Of a stretch of DNA of 64,000 nt, positions 31,601 to 42,669 are shown piece by piece; within the stretch, counting starts at the first letter, position 1; every line of letters begins with the position of its first letter. Source of the DNA: Isoetes taiwanensis. Lineage: Eukaryota > Streptophyta > Lycopodiopsida > Isoetales > Isoetaceae. A program made the position numbers and the translations under genes. The notes below the pieces were generated by a model. The model did no database searches. It saw only the letters and a list, made by a program, of their open reading frames with translations, and was not told where the DNA came from. The DNA is taken from positions 3,456,024 to 3,520,023 of the forward strand of contig JAJEKV010000017.1 in NCBI GenBank assembly GCA_021234155.1, in the 5' to 3' direction.

Positions 31601-32680
31601 TGCATGCAATTCAAAATCTAATTGAATGTGCCATGGCATCCATGCCATGAAACCAAATCTCTCACCAAAATCATACCAAAAGAAACTTGCCAAATTTTAA
31701 TGAAAACGTACCGTATAAACTAATCTTCTTAGTGACGAAATATCCAACACATTTTTGCCTCAGATAACTCCACTACAGATGTAATATGTGGCAACTAATC
31801 TGCCACTGGATCTTTTGTCATAGTTAATTAACCAAGCAGTATCCAGACATTGTCGGCTCCTTTCTTTGCGACTGAGTCGCACTTTGGAGGTACCAATATA
31901 CCAACATTCTGCATCCAGAAAGCGTGTGGTAGGTATTTTGCAATGGCCATACAAAATAAAATATTAGACTCTCATCAGCTATTATAACTAAGAAAGCCAT
32001 CTATAGAAACCTATACAAATGATTAAAACCCTAGGGATTAACAGATTAGAAGCCTTACTATTGATATATTCCATTCAACATACTCTCTGCAATCAAATAA
32101 TATCCAGCCTTTGCATCTTCAATTATAGTGAGTTGCTTTTTGTGCTCCACAACTTCAAGCATATACTCCAGATTGATGCAACCAAAACCCATAGCTATAT
32201 GCCTGCAACAAAACATTACCAGCATACATCACAGAAGACTGAATAAAATGCTTACGATGCTTAGCTAATGTGTAGCAGAAAGAAATTGAAGGTACATACT
32301 ATAGATGGCCATACAGCTGCATCTGCAAAAGAATTGCTACACATGAATTCGTGTTCAAACTTTTGCATCTGGGATAATCAGACAATCCCACAAACTGAAT
32401 GCAAACCTGAACATAAATTTAAAGAGGGGGAAAATTGGATGTACCTTAGAGACCTCTACTAAAATCGAGTATAGGTGCCTCTGCAAATGGTTAAAACTCT
32501 TGGGCTATGCATAAATTTAAGACTGGCAGCCAGGAGATCCGAATACTTCTTCCTAAGCGGACCTTTGGAATGCCTGGAGCTGGTCAAGATCAGCCTATTC
32601 AGGCTCTCTAACCCCGAAATTGCAAGCTGAAAGCGGATCCGTTGTTTCCTGAATAAATAATATAATATGCACATCCATTT
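28675..32680. other. Gene-free AT-rich DNA, probably Helitron interior
   Basis: No coding exon is supported on either strand. A 40-bp tandem duplication lies at 30872-30951 and a short duplication of GAGTTTAAATCAG(T/C)A at 30620-30670. The rest has no visible structure. Confidence 0.4.
30872..30951. repeat. 40-bp perfect tandem duplication
   Basis: Two adjacent copies beginning AATCCTGGCATCTAATTCC, period 40, no difference seen. Confidence 0.9.
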
Positions 32681-32688
32681 TCATACCC

Positions 32689-32776
32689 ATCTGCTGGAAA
32701 GATTCGTGGCATGCATGCCCGCAGATGCAACAATCTGCTGGAAAGATTCGTGGCATGCATGCCCGCAGATGCAACA
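32689..32776. repeat. 44-bp perfect tandem duplication
   Basis: Two adjacent copies of a unit beginning ATCTGCTGGAAAGATTCG. Each unit contains the palindrome GGCATGCATGCC and is bounded by CATCTGC/GCAGATG inverted words. Confidence 0.9.
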
Positions 32777-32958
32777 GAAAGAGGAAAAAATTGAAACCTA
32801 AAAAAATTAGTCCTGCTGCAAAACAAATCCCGATTTTTGGAAATCCGGAAACTTTTGCCGGCTACCAAAAACCCCTAAACCTTAGAAAAATTAGCTTAAA
32901 AAAATTCCAAAAACATTTTTTGCCAAACCGGAAAATCCCAAATTAAAAAGATTGATAC

Positions 32959-33399
32959 TGTAAGAGACCCATGGGAGACTGCTTAAGTACATCTTGGTGT
33001 CGCATTCCCTTGATACCGGCATAAATGGGTAGTAGCGACTACTCGTAAATGTGTAGATGGTTTTCCCCAGTTGGTTAAGGGCATGTCGGTTCGGAACGTC
33101 ACACTTGGTATCAGAGCAGGGCTTGAGTTCGAGTCTCCATGGGGGCATATGTATGAATTGGATACCATTGGACGATATGGTCTTGACTTGGTCTTGGACC
33201 CCATGAGATGGTGTGGTCTATGGTCTTGTAATGTGCGAGGACGAGCATAGTTTTAGTGGGAGAGATTCCATGGGAGCCGTTCGAGTAGATCTTAGTGTCG
33301 CGTTCTTAAGACAACGACATAAATGGTTAGAAGCGACTACTCAAACGCCTAGACAGTTTTGCCCAGTTGGTTAAGAGCACATCAGTTAGGAACGTTACA
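32959..33399 (+). mobile_element. TRIM (terminal-repeat retrotransposon in miniature)
   Basis: Two diverged direct repeats of 145 and 143 bp (32959-33103 and 33257-33399) share the AGCGACTACTC core and end AACGTCACA/AACGTTACA. Directly after the first, TGGTATCAGAGC (33106-33117) is a tRNA-Met primer-binding site. The internal region is only 153 bp and non-coding, ending in a purine-rich stretch (GTGGGAGAGA) that overlaps the start of the second repeat. The total of 441 bp fits TRIM size. No clear target duplication. It depends on an autonomous element for movement. Confidence 0.85.
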
Positions 33400-34084
33400 T
33401 TTACCCTGGGCAATCCGTGTAAATAATATATAAGTGTAGAAAAAGTTTTTATGTCTACAATAGATAATATATAAGTGTAGCAAAAGATTTTATGTCTACA
33501 ATACTATAATGGTAGACTTGTATAATATGAAGTGTGCCAACTTCGAAAGTAAATGAATAACTACCAACATATTGTCATTTCCCTTCCTTATTTTGCTTAG
33601 GCGTTTAATGAAGTCCATTAAGTAGGTTTAGTGAAGTCCATTAAGTAGATGTCCTATTTGTGTACTGGCTCTTCTAGCAATTGTACATATTCTAGGATTT
33701 GATCTGTTTTGCTTTTATCTTGGCATCTTGAAACTGATCAAATAGGTCATCTATCCTAGGCAATGGGTGCATATTCTTGACGGGTCCAATGGCCTATTGC
33801 TCTTTGTTGATTTTTTTTTTCGCACGTTTGCACAAACACAAGTTGACACTTTCAAGCAATTTTAGAGTGTCCACGTTGCCGCCAAGTAGGATTTTTGTGC
33901 AAGTGGAAGCTATTTCCATCGTTGGATTTCATCTACGATCAAGAAAATTTCTGGAAATTCCAGGTGTTCATGGGCGCTGGGAAGTTATGCCCGCGTTGGG
34001 GAGAATGCTTGCCCTCGTTCATGCCGCAAAGGCACTCTCTCTTGTTGTTTCAAGATATTCTAATTTTTGAACCATCCTGCCGGA

Positions 34085-34303
34085 ATGGAGACTTTTTCTC
34101 TCAATGTCGATGGTGCTGGGACCAAAGATCTCAAGCGAGTTGTCAGAGACAAGCTCTTGCAGCTTGAAAGAAGGCGCAGGGTCGAGATACTTGTAGAATA
34201 TGTTGTGGCGTTTGTCGGCTATATCAAACATCAAGCCCAGCTAGTAACCACTTCTGGAGTTTTTCTGGGAAAACAAAGCTCGGCTTTTGTGGCTCTAGGT
34301 TAA
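34085..34303 (+). pseudogene. PWI-like N-terminal exon of a plant gene (fragment)
   Basis: The ATG at 34085 opens METFSLNVDGAGTKDLKRVV, followed by RDKLLQL, VEILVEYVVAFVGYIKHQAQ and GKQSSAFVA. The block VLVEYVV-x-x-V-x-x-x-KHQAQ...FLG-x-x-SSAFVAWLW is the short helical N-terminal domain I associate with plant CCCH zinc-finger, RNA-binding proteins. Here the usual acidic YADD stretch is replaced by ERRRR, LEAFLG is VTTSGVFLG, and the frame ends at TAA just where an intron or further residues would come. It is probably a captured or decayed first exon. The assignment to the zinc-finger family is from memory of the motif and is tentative. Confidence 0.45.
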
Positions 34304-35346
34304 AGACGGAATCGAAGTTCAACTTCTGTTCTTTTCTTTAGGGCTTCACAGAATGAAGATTAGGGTTAAATTTGCAGCCTCGATTTAGGGTTCGACGATG
34401 GCATCTCAGTGCTGTTAAGATCACAGACTGGCTAAGGCAGATAAATGTGAAGCTCACAATCCGAATCTACCTTTTTGCGGCTCTGCAAAAACAACAGGTT
34501 TGCATGTTTCTTTTTCTTTGGTAGAGGTTGTGGACGGACGTGGAATCTTATGATCTGTAACAAATTTCGTACAAGGTGGATTGTTCTGCTTATTTTCCAG
34601 GCTTGAAGCAAGCATTTATTTCCAGCCGATTTTGTGGATTGTGATTCCTTTGGCCCTGGACTCAAATCACTAAGTTTGTGATCGATTTCCTAAGGAGATT
34701 TTGCAACAGGAAGCTATTTAATACTTCTGCCTCTTCGATTTGTTAAGTGGATGTGTTTATGGTGCATTATTGTTCATCCTGGCATTTGAGAATATTTGAG
34801 GTTAAGAACTTTTGAGAGCATTGTTGTGTGCAAATCCTTCTCAATCAGCATATGGATAAGGAAGCAATGTTAGAACCATTTGGCAGGAGGGTTCAAATCC
34901 CCAAAGATAAACACATGTGATTTCGATTTTGTAGACACCTATTACATGTTGACTGTATTCTGTTTTAGTGCAGGCACCTGTTTTATGCAAGTATGTTCTG
35001 TTTTATTGGCTGCTAATGTCATATGCAGCAAGTGTTGGATGATCATGTTCTAAAGCCCATTCTATTGTGTTTGGGAGTTCTGTCACGTGCTTGCAGGTCC
35101 TAATTTGGTGCATGTAGCCTACTGAAACGTGATAGGTGGAGGCATGGCTTGTTCAAGCACTTCATTTCATGTTCTATATTACTGTTTCAGTTGTGTTTGA
35201 AACCATGTTGGCAAGCAGCTTGCTTCATGTCTTCTGTTATTCATTCGCCATTTGAAGCCATTTGAAGATTGGAGGAGATGCTGATGTGGGAAGAAAAGAG
35301 GTCTTCTGCTAGAACTTATGGATAAAAACAAGAGAACCTGATAGAG

Positions 35347-35520
35347 ATGGAGAAAATAAAAGCTCGTTTGCAGTCAATCGACATTATATTACAAACTGCA
35401 AAAGCAATGGAGCATCTGCACAATAAGGATGTGATTTATAGAGACATGAAACCATCTATATTTTGGTCAAAACTGCACATCAGAGTTTTATTATTGAGCT
35501 TGTTGATTTTAAGGTATTTA
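35347..35520 (+). pseudogene. Protein kinase catalytic-loop fragment
   Basis: The translation IILQTAKAMEHLHNKDVIYR followed by DMKPS matches subdomains VIa-VIb of plant receptor-like or cytoplasmic kinases, with the HRD His replaced by Tyr (a known variant) and KPSN ending in KPSI. The frame then loses similarity. No N-lobe or activation segment is found nearby, so this is an isolated fragment. Confidence 0.6.
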
Positions 35521-35979
35521 GAGCATACTTTTACACGAGTTTTAATATTGAAATGTTGGGAGAACCTCTTGCTATTCAAATAAAGGTATAATACTGAGAT
35601 GAGATGCACAATGATATAACTTAACCAAAAAAGAGCAAGTAGAACATCATTATAGAATAGAATAGAATAGTGAAAAGCCAAATGCAGGCTACTGAAAAGT
35701 GCATTGTCAATTAGAAAGCAATGCTAGAAAAATTAGTCAGTGATCCTAGAGATCTAGAGATCTTGACAATGAGGAAAATCAATCCTAATCAAAACATGTC
35801 AAGATTTAAGTTGATTGAATAAAAGGCACATTTTTCCTATATATGCTTTCAAATAATAAGCATTATAGTGTAGATTTACCTAAGAGGTTGATTACAATCA
35901 TGCATGGAATTTCTCTGTATTCTGAACAGTTTTCATGTGGAATAAAAGCATGTGAGTATCAACCAAAGTTGTCGATTCC

Positions 35980-36143
35980 TTGCAAAAACTATACTATCTA
36001 ATGCCTTAATTCGACTTCAACTTTATATTACAAAACACCACCCACACAATGCCCTACAATTTTGCAAAAACTATACTATCTAATGCCTTAATTCGACTTC
36101 AATTTTATATTACAAAACACCACCCACACAATGTCCTACAATT
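35980..36143. repeat. 82-bp tandem duplication
   Basis: Two adjacent copies beginning TTGCAAAAACTATACTATC, nearly identical (few substitutions). Confidence 0.88.
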
Positions 36144-36178
36144 GGCTATGCAAAATAATCAAACGTGCTTTTGGCTAG

Positions 36179-36320
36179 TTTTTTTTTTTAAAGGCATGGT
36201 TGGTGGAACTTGGTGGAACTTACACCCGCCCACGTCTCCCATTCAATGGTAGCCAGTGGGTTTTGAACCCTGGTGGGGATCACCCCAATCCAAGGCCTTA
36301 CCACTAGACCACCACCACGA
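36179..36320 (-). mobile_element. tRNA-derived SINE (reverse strand)
   Basis: On the reverse strand an A-box (TGGTCTAGTGG, 36301-36311) is followed by a B-box-like GGGTTCAAAACCC (36258-36270), and the copy ends in an A-run (T-run at 36179-36189 on the plus strand). This is the architecture of a pol III SINE. Confidence 0.65.
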
Positions 36321-36609
36321 TGTGTAGTGGTCTAGTGGTCTAGTTGTTGATTTGAAAAAACTCTACTCTATTCTAATTCAATTGTAAGGTGCCTTCACCA
36401 TGGGCTAGGCATCTGGTACCTACTTTATTTCGCATTCCACATTCCACATCTCCCCTTGGTGATGAGGAATCCTCTCTCAAAATATATCCTTGTACTCGTA
36501 CTAGAATATCCTTGATGGCGTCTGGCATTTCTCACATCTGTATTACCTCTTCCTTTGAGCTCTCCAATATCACTACCATGACTTCATCATTCTTTAGTGT
36601 AAATCGGTT

Positions 36610-36740
36610 CATGGTCCAGTGGTAGGACATTAAACCATGGTCCATTGGTAGAACATTAAACCCACCACACTTAAGGTCACGAGTTCAAAATTGGCCAATG
36701 TATTTAAACTTAAGAGGACATTATATAAAAAAAAAAAAAA
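36610..36740 (+). mobile_element. tRNA-derived SINE with duplicated head
   Basis: A-box-like TGGTCCAGTGGTAGGAC is tandemly duplicated with a 26-bp period (36612 and 36638). B-box-like GAGTTCAAAATT is at 36681-36692, and a 14-base A-run ends the copy (36727-36740). Confidence 0.65.
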
Positions 36741-36744
36741 GCTT

Positions 36745-38900
36745 CATGTTATATCATGAGAGTCCTTTATAAAGTAAAAGATGTGAAGCCAACTCTATAT
36801 GAATGATATTGTAATAGCATGACTTTGTCAATTCTATATGAATGACTTCATAATATCACGAGTTTATCAAGCTTGAAGTGTCGTTTTAAGTTTTAGCTCA
36901 TGCCATATGGCATAACTACAGTTTGAAGCAAGTAACCATGATAATTGTACAATGCCTTCATAAATCTAGAAGAGAACCAAAGGAGACAATGAAATGAGAT
37001 GATGTTAGAGCCATGTTATATTGGTCAAAAAAATGAATGCATATTAGTTGAAATTTTATAGCTTATCCATTGAGACATGTTCTCTTACGAACCACATCTT
37101 CGCCATGATGTGATACAAACATGTAATAAACTACATGAAATATGTAAAATATGTGTCACAATACATCTTCACTCTTATATAATGCATGTACATTTTTTTC
37201 ATTTCATATTTTGTTTGATCTAATTTCGTTGCAATTGATTTCTATGCTGACACGTGTCGTGTTTCAGCCCTATATAGGAAAAGCGAAGACTGTATCTGTA
37301 TGCACGAACAGAAACGTCATTTTCATTCCCAAATCCGTCGCCATAGCTGATCCGTTTCTATGGGTTTTGCTTTCTGTTTCCAAATCTATTATGGGCAGAG
37401 CAGAAAGAGCTTTAAGAGCACTGCCCTGTTCGTGACCTGGGAGATGGAAAGATGGGAACGAACCGTTGGAAACTTGCGTAGAGGCTAGATTTTTTTCCTG
37501 GAGCTTGCATTTTTCTCCTCTGCATTGGAATGGATTTGAAAAGGATAAGGAAGAAGAGAATCTGCAAGGTTGCGCGGTGAGGAGTAACAACAGAACATAA
37601 CAGAAGGAGCAGAAACACGCAGCACCCACAACCAGGGAAAATCTATACCATTCCGATCATGAGCTCTGCTTTGGCCGTCTTCGGCGAGCACCCATTTGCA
37701 AACTTACCAGAACCTCCATTGAAGCACCGGAATTTTTTTCCATCCACAGAGACCGCCATCACCATAGCCCCCTTCTACATAAAAAATCTGGCTCGGATTA
37801 AAGAGCAGGCAGTATGAAATTGGAAAAAATAGCAGCTGGACAGTCGGATTTGAGCATGCATTGGCAGAAACTGTGCCCTCGGCCCCTGTTTTTTCCTCCC
37901 CTGCATACCAAGGGGGCAAAGTAAATCCAACTGGAATCGCAATCCTTTATCATATTTCCCTACCACGTTTTTTTCTTGGAGTCGATCTGGGGCGTCCAAC
38001 CTTGACCGTTGGCAACAGCCGGGTAACACAGCAGGTTGAAGGCAAGGTGCAAGATCTCTAGTGCAGAGCAGCAGCTGGTAATCGGTGGCAATACTGGTGT
38101 AGATTTGTAGAGAGCTGGATTTGGCATGTGCTGCAACGACAAAGGGTTTTAGTCCCAAAATCGAGTACTAGGTATAGCTCTTCCAATCCAATTTTTGCAT
38201 GCTTGAAATGGTAGAACTAGAGGGTATGCTTGCCCTCTACAAATTACTTTCTTCATCTTCTCTATCATCTACAAATACTTTAGAATTGGTGGCGCTGATA
38301 AGCTATAGCCAATGCAGCAAACTGGTGTCCGTACAAATCCTTTGGCAAGGCAGGAAATTTAAGGAAATTTATGCATGCTAGGGTTTCAAACAGAGAAGAT
38401 GGGGCCGGATTCTTGCTAAAGGCGGCCTTCAAAGCTTGAAGAGGAAGAAGAACCCATTTCTTTCGAATCCACCAGCTGGTTCCAAACTGCAGGATTGGAA
38501 GCGAAACCCCTATTTCTACTGCGGCATTTCGCAGCAAGATTTCTTTTCTCTGGTTTCTGCTTCAAGAAAGGAACAACAAATTCCTCTCTAGATTCTTGAA
38601 AAGGGCATTACAATTAAGTCCAACAGAGGCATATAGGAAAACTTCCAGAGGGATGTCAGCCTAACGGTGCTCTTTTTTACTTATCATGCAAAAATTTTCT
38701 AATCGTAGCCAAAGAAGCTTTCTTCTTCCTGGCGTTGAAGACTTTCAGTATGATTCCTTCGTAGTCATAATGTAGGCTGCACTTCATTAGTGCTATATAT
38801 AACTGTAAAGGTTAAGGTGTTGCAATTAATTGACTGCCTATTTGGATACTTGTTATAATAATTTGGTTCACTTAATGATAACACTCTGATGCAATAGTCG
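36745..38900. other. No gene recognised
   Basis: AT-rich DNA with several short open frames on both strands that overlap each other and show no family pattern. A TATATAGG box at 37271 precedes a short ATG-rich stretch but no convincing exon. It may be upstream intron or promoter DNA of the synaptotagmin-like exons; this is a guess. Confidence 0.3.
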
Positions 38901-38912
38901 TATATACTTTAG

Positions 38913-39014
38913 GCTGTGAACATCAAAACATTGGGCATCAGGAATTTGGAGGAGCTAAAAAAGCTCTGTGGTGAAAACTGCCCGACTTGGATTTCTTTTC
39001 CTGAATTTGAACGT
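38913..39014 (+). CDS. Synaptotagmin/SMP-domain protein, internal exon 1
   Basis: A 102-bp exon with an acceptor (ACTTTAG, to 38912) and a donor GTACGT from 39015. It encodes AVNIKTLGIRNLEELKKLCG then ENCPTWISFPEFER. Continued by the next exon in phase, this is the segment preceding and entering the SMP domain of plant synaptotagmin-like (NTMC2-type) ER-plasma membrane tethering proteins, where a WxSFPxFE block is followed by VKWLNK. The reading frame is intact and both splice sites are canonical. No upstream transmembrane exon or downstream C2 exons were found, so it is either part of a gene with long introns or a captured fragment. Confidence 0.75.
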
Positions 39015-39114
39015 GTACGTTGATGTCCTTTAAGCCCCAAAATAGAAGCATGGGAAAATAAAGAAAAATACTAATAACGGGTCAGTCTTACATTTTTTAT
39101 TGAATATGGTGCAG

Positions 39115-39165
39115 GTAAAATGGTTGAACAAACAGTTAGACAAAATATGGCCTTTTGTTGCAGAG
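39115..39165 (+). CDS. Synaptotagmin/SMP-domain protein, internal exon 2
   Basis: A 51-bp exon with acceptor GGTGCAG (to 39114) and donor GTACAT from 39166. It encodes VKWLNKQLDKIWPFVAE, a hallmark of plant synaptotagmins. Joined to the previous exon it reads FER-VKWLNK without phase change. A Helitron 3' end lies 18 bp downstream, so the following intron is interrupted by that element. Confidence 0.78.
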
Positions 39166-39183
39166 GTACATTTTTATTTACTA

Positions 39184-39213
39184 CTAGAAAATCGGCCGCC
39201 CTGACGGGCGGCC
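39184..39213 (-). mobile_element. Helitron 3' terminus next to its helicase
   Basis: Reverse strand: an 8-bp hairpin GGCCGCCC-GTCA-GGGCGGCC, six bases, CTAG, then T. It lies about 85 bp beyond the helicase stop codon, as in autonomous plant Helitrons. The 5' end was not identified; the upstream part seems truncated near 40000. Confidence 0.85.
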
Positions 39214-39296
39214 TCTTTTCTATCTTTGAGATGTTCAAACGGTTATCAGTTTATTTATATAAGTGCTTCTCTTGAGATGTTCAAACGAATAGCTCT

Positions 39297-40000
39297 TTAT
39301 TTATGTAAGTGCTTCTTTATATACAACATTTGGTGTGTACATTCGGTGGTCTTTTCGTAATGCACCTTGTGACGCAATGTTTCGGTAATAGCAATTTTGA
39401 TTCCTGCCTGATAAGTGCACCTTGAGAGAGCAACATAAAGTTGACCATGTGCACAAACTGGGGCTGGCAAGTAAAGGCCAACGGTCTCTAGAGATTGGCC
39501 TTGCGACTTGTTTATTGTCATCGAGAAAGCCAAACGGATTGGGTATTGCCTCCTGGTGAATGGTATGTGCGAATAAGATGGTGTCAGGTTGATCTTCGGG
39601 AGAAGGATTGGGGTGCCTTTGAATTGTCCTGTGATTATTTCTGCCCGTAAGATTCTTTGTGTTGCATGGGTGATGCACAGGCGTGTCCCCTTGCACAGTC
39701 CACCCTGAGGATACATGTTCCTGAGCAATATCACTATTGCTCCTACCTTGGTGTTGAGCTTGTGAGGCGGCATTCCAGAGGGTGTGAGCTGGTTAATAAA
39801 TTCAATCGGAAAATTTCTGATATCCTCTTCATTTTCCATGTTGAGAGTATTGATGCCGATGTATGGGTGCAAATCTCCATGCAACCTTTGCAAGGTCTTG
39901 TCGTTGAGTTTTAGTGTATCCTCATTTTTTGGAGATAGTATGGATTTTTTCAAATAGATGTTCCATGCTTGCTGAGTCGATGTTTGTTCCAAATACTGTG
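39297..40000 (-). pseudogene. Helitron PIF1-like helicase, C-terminal part
   Basis: The reverse-strand frame carries the last helicase blocks: SILSPKNEDTLKLNDKTLQR, EFINQLTPSGMPPHKLNTKV, GAIVILLRNMYPQGGLCKGT, RLAFSMTINKSQGQSLETVG and HGQLYVALSRCTYQAG. The last two are motifs V and VI of Helitron Rep/Hel proteins, which unwind DNA during rolling-circle transposition. The Walker A/B part and the Rep nuclease are missing. Similarity fades beyond about 40000 although the frame stays open to an ATG at 40064. About 230 residues of a usual 1300-1500 remain. Confidence 0.88.
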
Positions 40001-40317
40001 ATGCTCCCTGAATATATACGACAACCGGCCGTATACATACGGGGACTTTCCCCTCCCATGGCAACTATATCGCCATGAGCAGGGCCCTCCGTCTATCTCG
40101 GGCCATCCGAAAAGAGATGCCCGAGTGAAGGACACGGAGGTGTCATTCGGCCCACGCCTTCAATGGGACTCCTAAGTTGCGGAAGCGTGAATACATGTTA
40201 GCACACAGCATAAAATATATATATAAATAACCACCACGAAGGGTAGCACATCCATCCAAGTACTAGCGGCAAAGAATATGCATCTAATCCTAAGGAAAAC
40301 ACCCCAAACCCCAGGTT

Positions 40318-40910
40318 CTACCCCGGTTCAGACTCCTGTGAGGATGAACTGACGGCTCGGTCCCAAGAGTTCAACCGACAAATTTGTCTCTTTTCTAGGG
40401 TATCCAACCTTCCCTGCATCCCAGACATTGTAGCCTCCTGATCTGCCAACTGGCCGTTTGGGGCAACCAAGCGTGCAACTGCGCCCTTTACTGTCTCGAG
40501 CTCATTTTGCGGCCGTACCCGCGTCCTCGACATTTACCGTTGGAGCTGGTCGGGCGTCGGGTTGCATCGCATTTCGAGGTGCGGGACATCATTTGTCAAT
40601 TCACTTCTTATTAGGGGCGACAAGATCGCGTGCTTGTCTCAAGGCTCAAAGTCGGCCCAAAGCGGTCATCCGGTGGCCTAATGCGTTCTTCGATTCGAAA
40701 TCGTTCTTTTTCTTTTCGCCAACTGTTTCTTGAGAATAGTTGCCGGTTGGGTGTCCCTTTGCATCTCCACATCTGTTAGCTTGTCCTGAATGGCATTCAG
40801 CTTTCCCTCCAGGGCATGTATTGCCTCATGCGTGTGATGTACTCAGGGGAGGAGCCCCGCCATTACGTGCAGCTTCTTTTAGCGCATGCGAGATCCCCTC
40901 CATCATTTGT
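40318..40910 (-). pseudogene. Coiled-coil, gag-like N-terminus (fragment)
   Basis: On the reverse strand an ATG near 40910 opens MMEGISHALKEAARNGGAPP. After a frameshift the reading continues HALEGKLNAIQDKLTDVEMQ and later MQGRLDTLEKRQICRL (40318-40533 frame). Heptad-like Leu/Lys/Glu/Gln composition indicates coiled coil, as in N-termini of plant retrotransposon gag proteins. A CTATATA word lies about 50 bp upstream of the ATG. No capsid domain is seen. The identity as gag is a guess. Confidence 0.35.
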
Positions 40911-41022
40911 GAGCCTACAACTTTCGAGCACTCCGGAGTGAATTAGAAATGCGCAGGAAGTATATAGGGATTCAAAGATTAAAAGGGAATCACAAAGAGT
41001 GCTCGGCCTTAATGGTGGGCAT

Positions 41023-41056
41023 GGGGGGGTTTGGGGGGGTTCAACCCTATGGGTGG
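41023..41056 (+). other. G-run cluster with quadruplex potential
   Basis: Runs of G7, G7, G3 and G6 separated by 3, 11 and 1 bases on the plus strand. It could form a G-quadruplex; the long middle loop weakens this. Confidence 0.5.
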
Positions 41057-41458
41057 GGGGCTCAATTCCGGTTGTTGCCTGAATTCTTTTGGAGTGGGAA
41101 GGAGTTGGAAGCTGGGCTGTTAGATCTTTTGCTCTGTGGCTTGGGAACAAGAGCTTGGTATCTAAACCGGCGTACTCTGGGAAAAAGTGATTTATTTTTT
41201 TATTTGGAGCATCAAAAACCCTGAGTGCGCCTGTTTTGACTAGGGGGCTTTGACCAGGGCGCTAGAAGAGAGTGAGGGCAGTGAGGGCGCTAGAGAGAAA
41301 GTGAGGAGGCATAGGTTAAATGTCAATATCGATATTTTGCAACCATCGTATAATTTTGTTTTGGCATCCTGGATTATCTAATCATCAAGGTATTCAGCTA
41401 GATCTACCTCAATGACTTCATCAACCTCAGAGGCGTGCATATCTTGTTTGTTAATGTG

Positions 41459-41686
41459 GTCTGGGCGTTTGGTCTAGTGGTAACACACTAGTTCCTTAGC
41501 AATGTGGTCTCGAGTTCGAGATCGCCCAGAATCGCACTCGGTACTGTTGGGGGTCAAATCCCAACAGACGCAATGTAATGTGGTTGGGGGCAGGGCCCAA
41601 CCAAGCAATGTAGTGTAGTATGTGGTCACATGTCCTAGTTGGATGCTGCCTAGTGGCGTGACGTTAAAACTACTATCTATCTATCC
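41459..41686 (+). mobile_element. tRNA-derived SINE with CTAT tail
   Basis: The head GGGCGTTTGGTCTAGTGG contains an A-box; the B-box-like GAGTTCGAGATC is at 41512-41523. A tRNA-unrelated body with repeated GGGTCAAATCCCAAC-type words follows, and the copy ends in a (CTAT)n tail (41673-41686). The T-arm does not pair well enough for a real tRNA. Confidence 0.7.
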
Positions 41687-42093
41687 ATTATCAATGCCTT
41701 GCATGAGAAACTCAAATTGAGCATGCTCGTACAGCAAATCTTGAGTCATCTCATCATACGCATGACCAGTGTTTTGTTCTACATTCCCATTAACTATAGG
41801 ATTTTCTCGTGCAATCTTTTCCATATAATCACGGTGGAACTAATGATATACGAGGAGCATCCGGTACCTACACCAAAAGAACCGTTTATCCAATATGTCA
41901 AGAATACCCTTACTTTTAAGCCATTAACCATTTTGTTTCAAGCATTATAATAAATGTTTGAAATCTAATCACTAGGTATAAAGTTGCCAAGTAAGCACAA
42001 CAATAAGTAGGAGCACATGAATTGATTAAATAAAGAAAGAGAAAATGAAAGAAACATAATGCACTTTGAATAGCATTAAGTGTTGCACCACAC

Positions 42094-42525
42094 CTGTTGA
42101 TCAGCCCCGCTATATTGCCATGTTCTTCCACACGACTATCAATATAAGATCTCTTGTCCTCATTGTACTCTGATCTCATTTTCATAGTGCATGCGTTACT
42201 GTTGCAACTGTATACCATTATAGAACATGAATAATATGTTAATGCCTCCCACTCGGATGCATTATACTCTGGACCTCCATAGATCATCAAAGGGACAACT
42301 GAATTATATCCAACACGAAGATTTTGGGCAATGAATAATCCCCTTCCAGATCCAGAGAGCGTAGACCGCTTTATTACATACCGTCGACCCCAATAAGTGA
42401 ATATGTCACCTAAATTGGGCAATGGACCACTAAATAGACCTAATCTTCGTCGATCTACAGGTTTTAATAATCTCTCAATGTGACGCGGCATTGGTAAATC
42501 AGGTATGACACACCCCACAACTTGG
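42094..42525 (-). pseudogene. SET-domain protein exon
   Basis: The reverse-strand exon ends at a CAG/GTGTGG donor (42094/42093). It encodes VIPDLPMPRHIERLLKPVDR, then IKRSTLSGSGRGLFIAQNLR (the GxGRGLF entry block of SET domains), MIYGGPEYNASEWEALTYYS, and YIDSRVEEHGNIAGLINR (the Asp and GNxAGxIN blocks near the cofactor/substrate site). SET proteins are usually protein lysine methyltransferases; plant short SET proteins of this type are poorly characterised. The C-terminal NHSC-like part is missing. The frame is open throughout the exon. The gene may be carried by the CACTA element whose end lies 1 kb away. Confidence 0.6.
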
Positions 42526-42669
42526 TAACTACTTCAACTATGTACATTTATGTGGCTTGATCCATGGGTCCTATAGTGGGATGCACTTTGTGCATAATCT
42601 ATTTCATCATCATCGCCAATATGTCTCCAAACTCCCCTCGAAAAATTGATTATGGCTCGTTGTGTTGAG

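Noticed and set aside
33106-33117. tRNA-Met-like word
   Set aside because: It is the primer-binding site of the TRIM, not a tRNA gene; the same holds for 10900-10911.
32959-33399. Cassandra-type TRIM with a 5S rRNA promoter
   Set aside because: No recognisable 5S rRNA internal control region in the terminal repeats.
37151-37435. Possible N-terminal transmembrane exon of the synaptotagmin-like gene
   Set aside because: Hydrophobic start only; no plant synaptotagmin N-terminal pattern and no splice link to 38913.
41461-41526. Possible tRNA gene
   Set aside because: A- and B-box-like words are present, but the T-arm and acceptor do not form proper stems and a SINE body with a CTAT tail follows.
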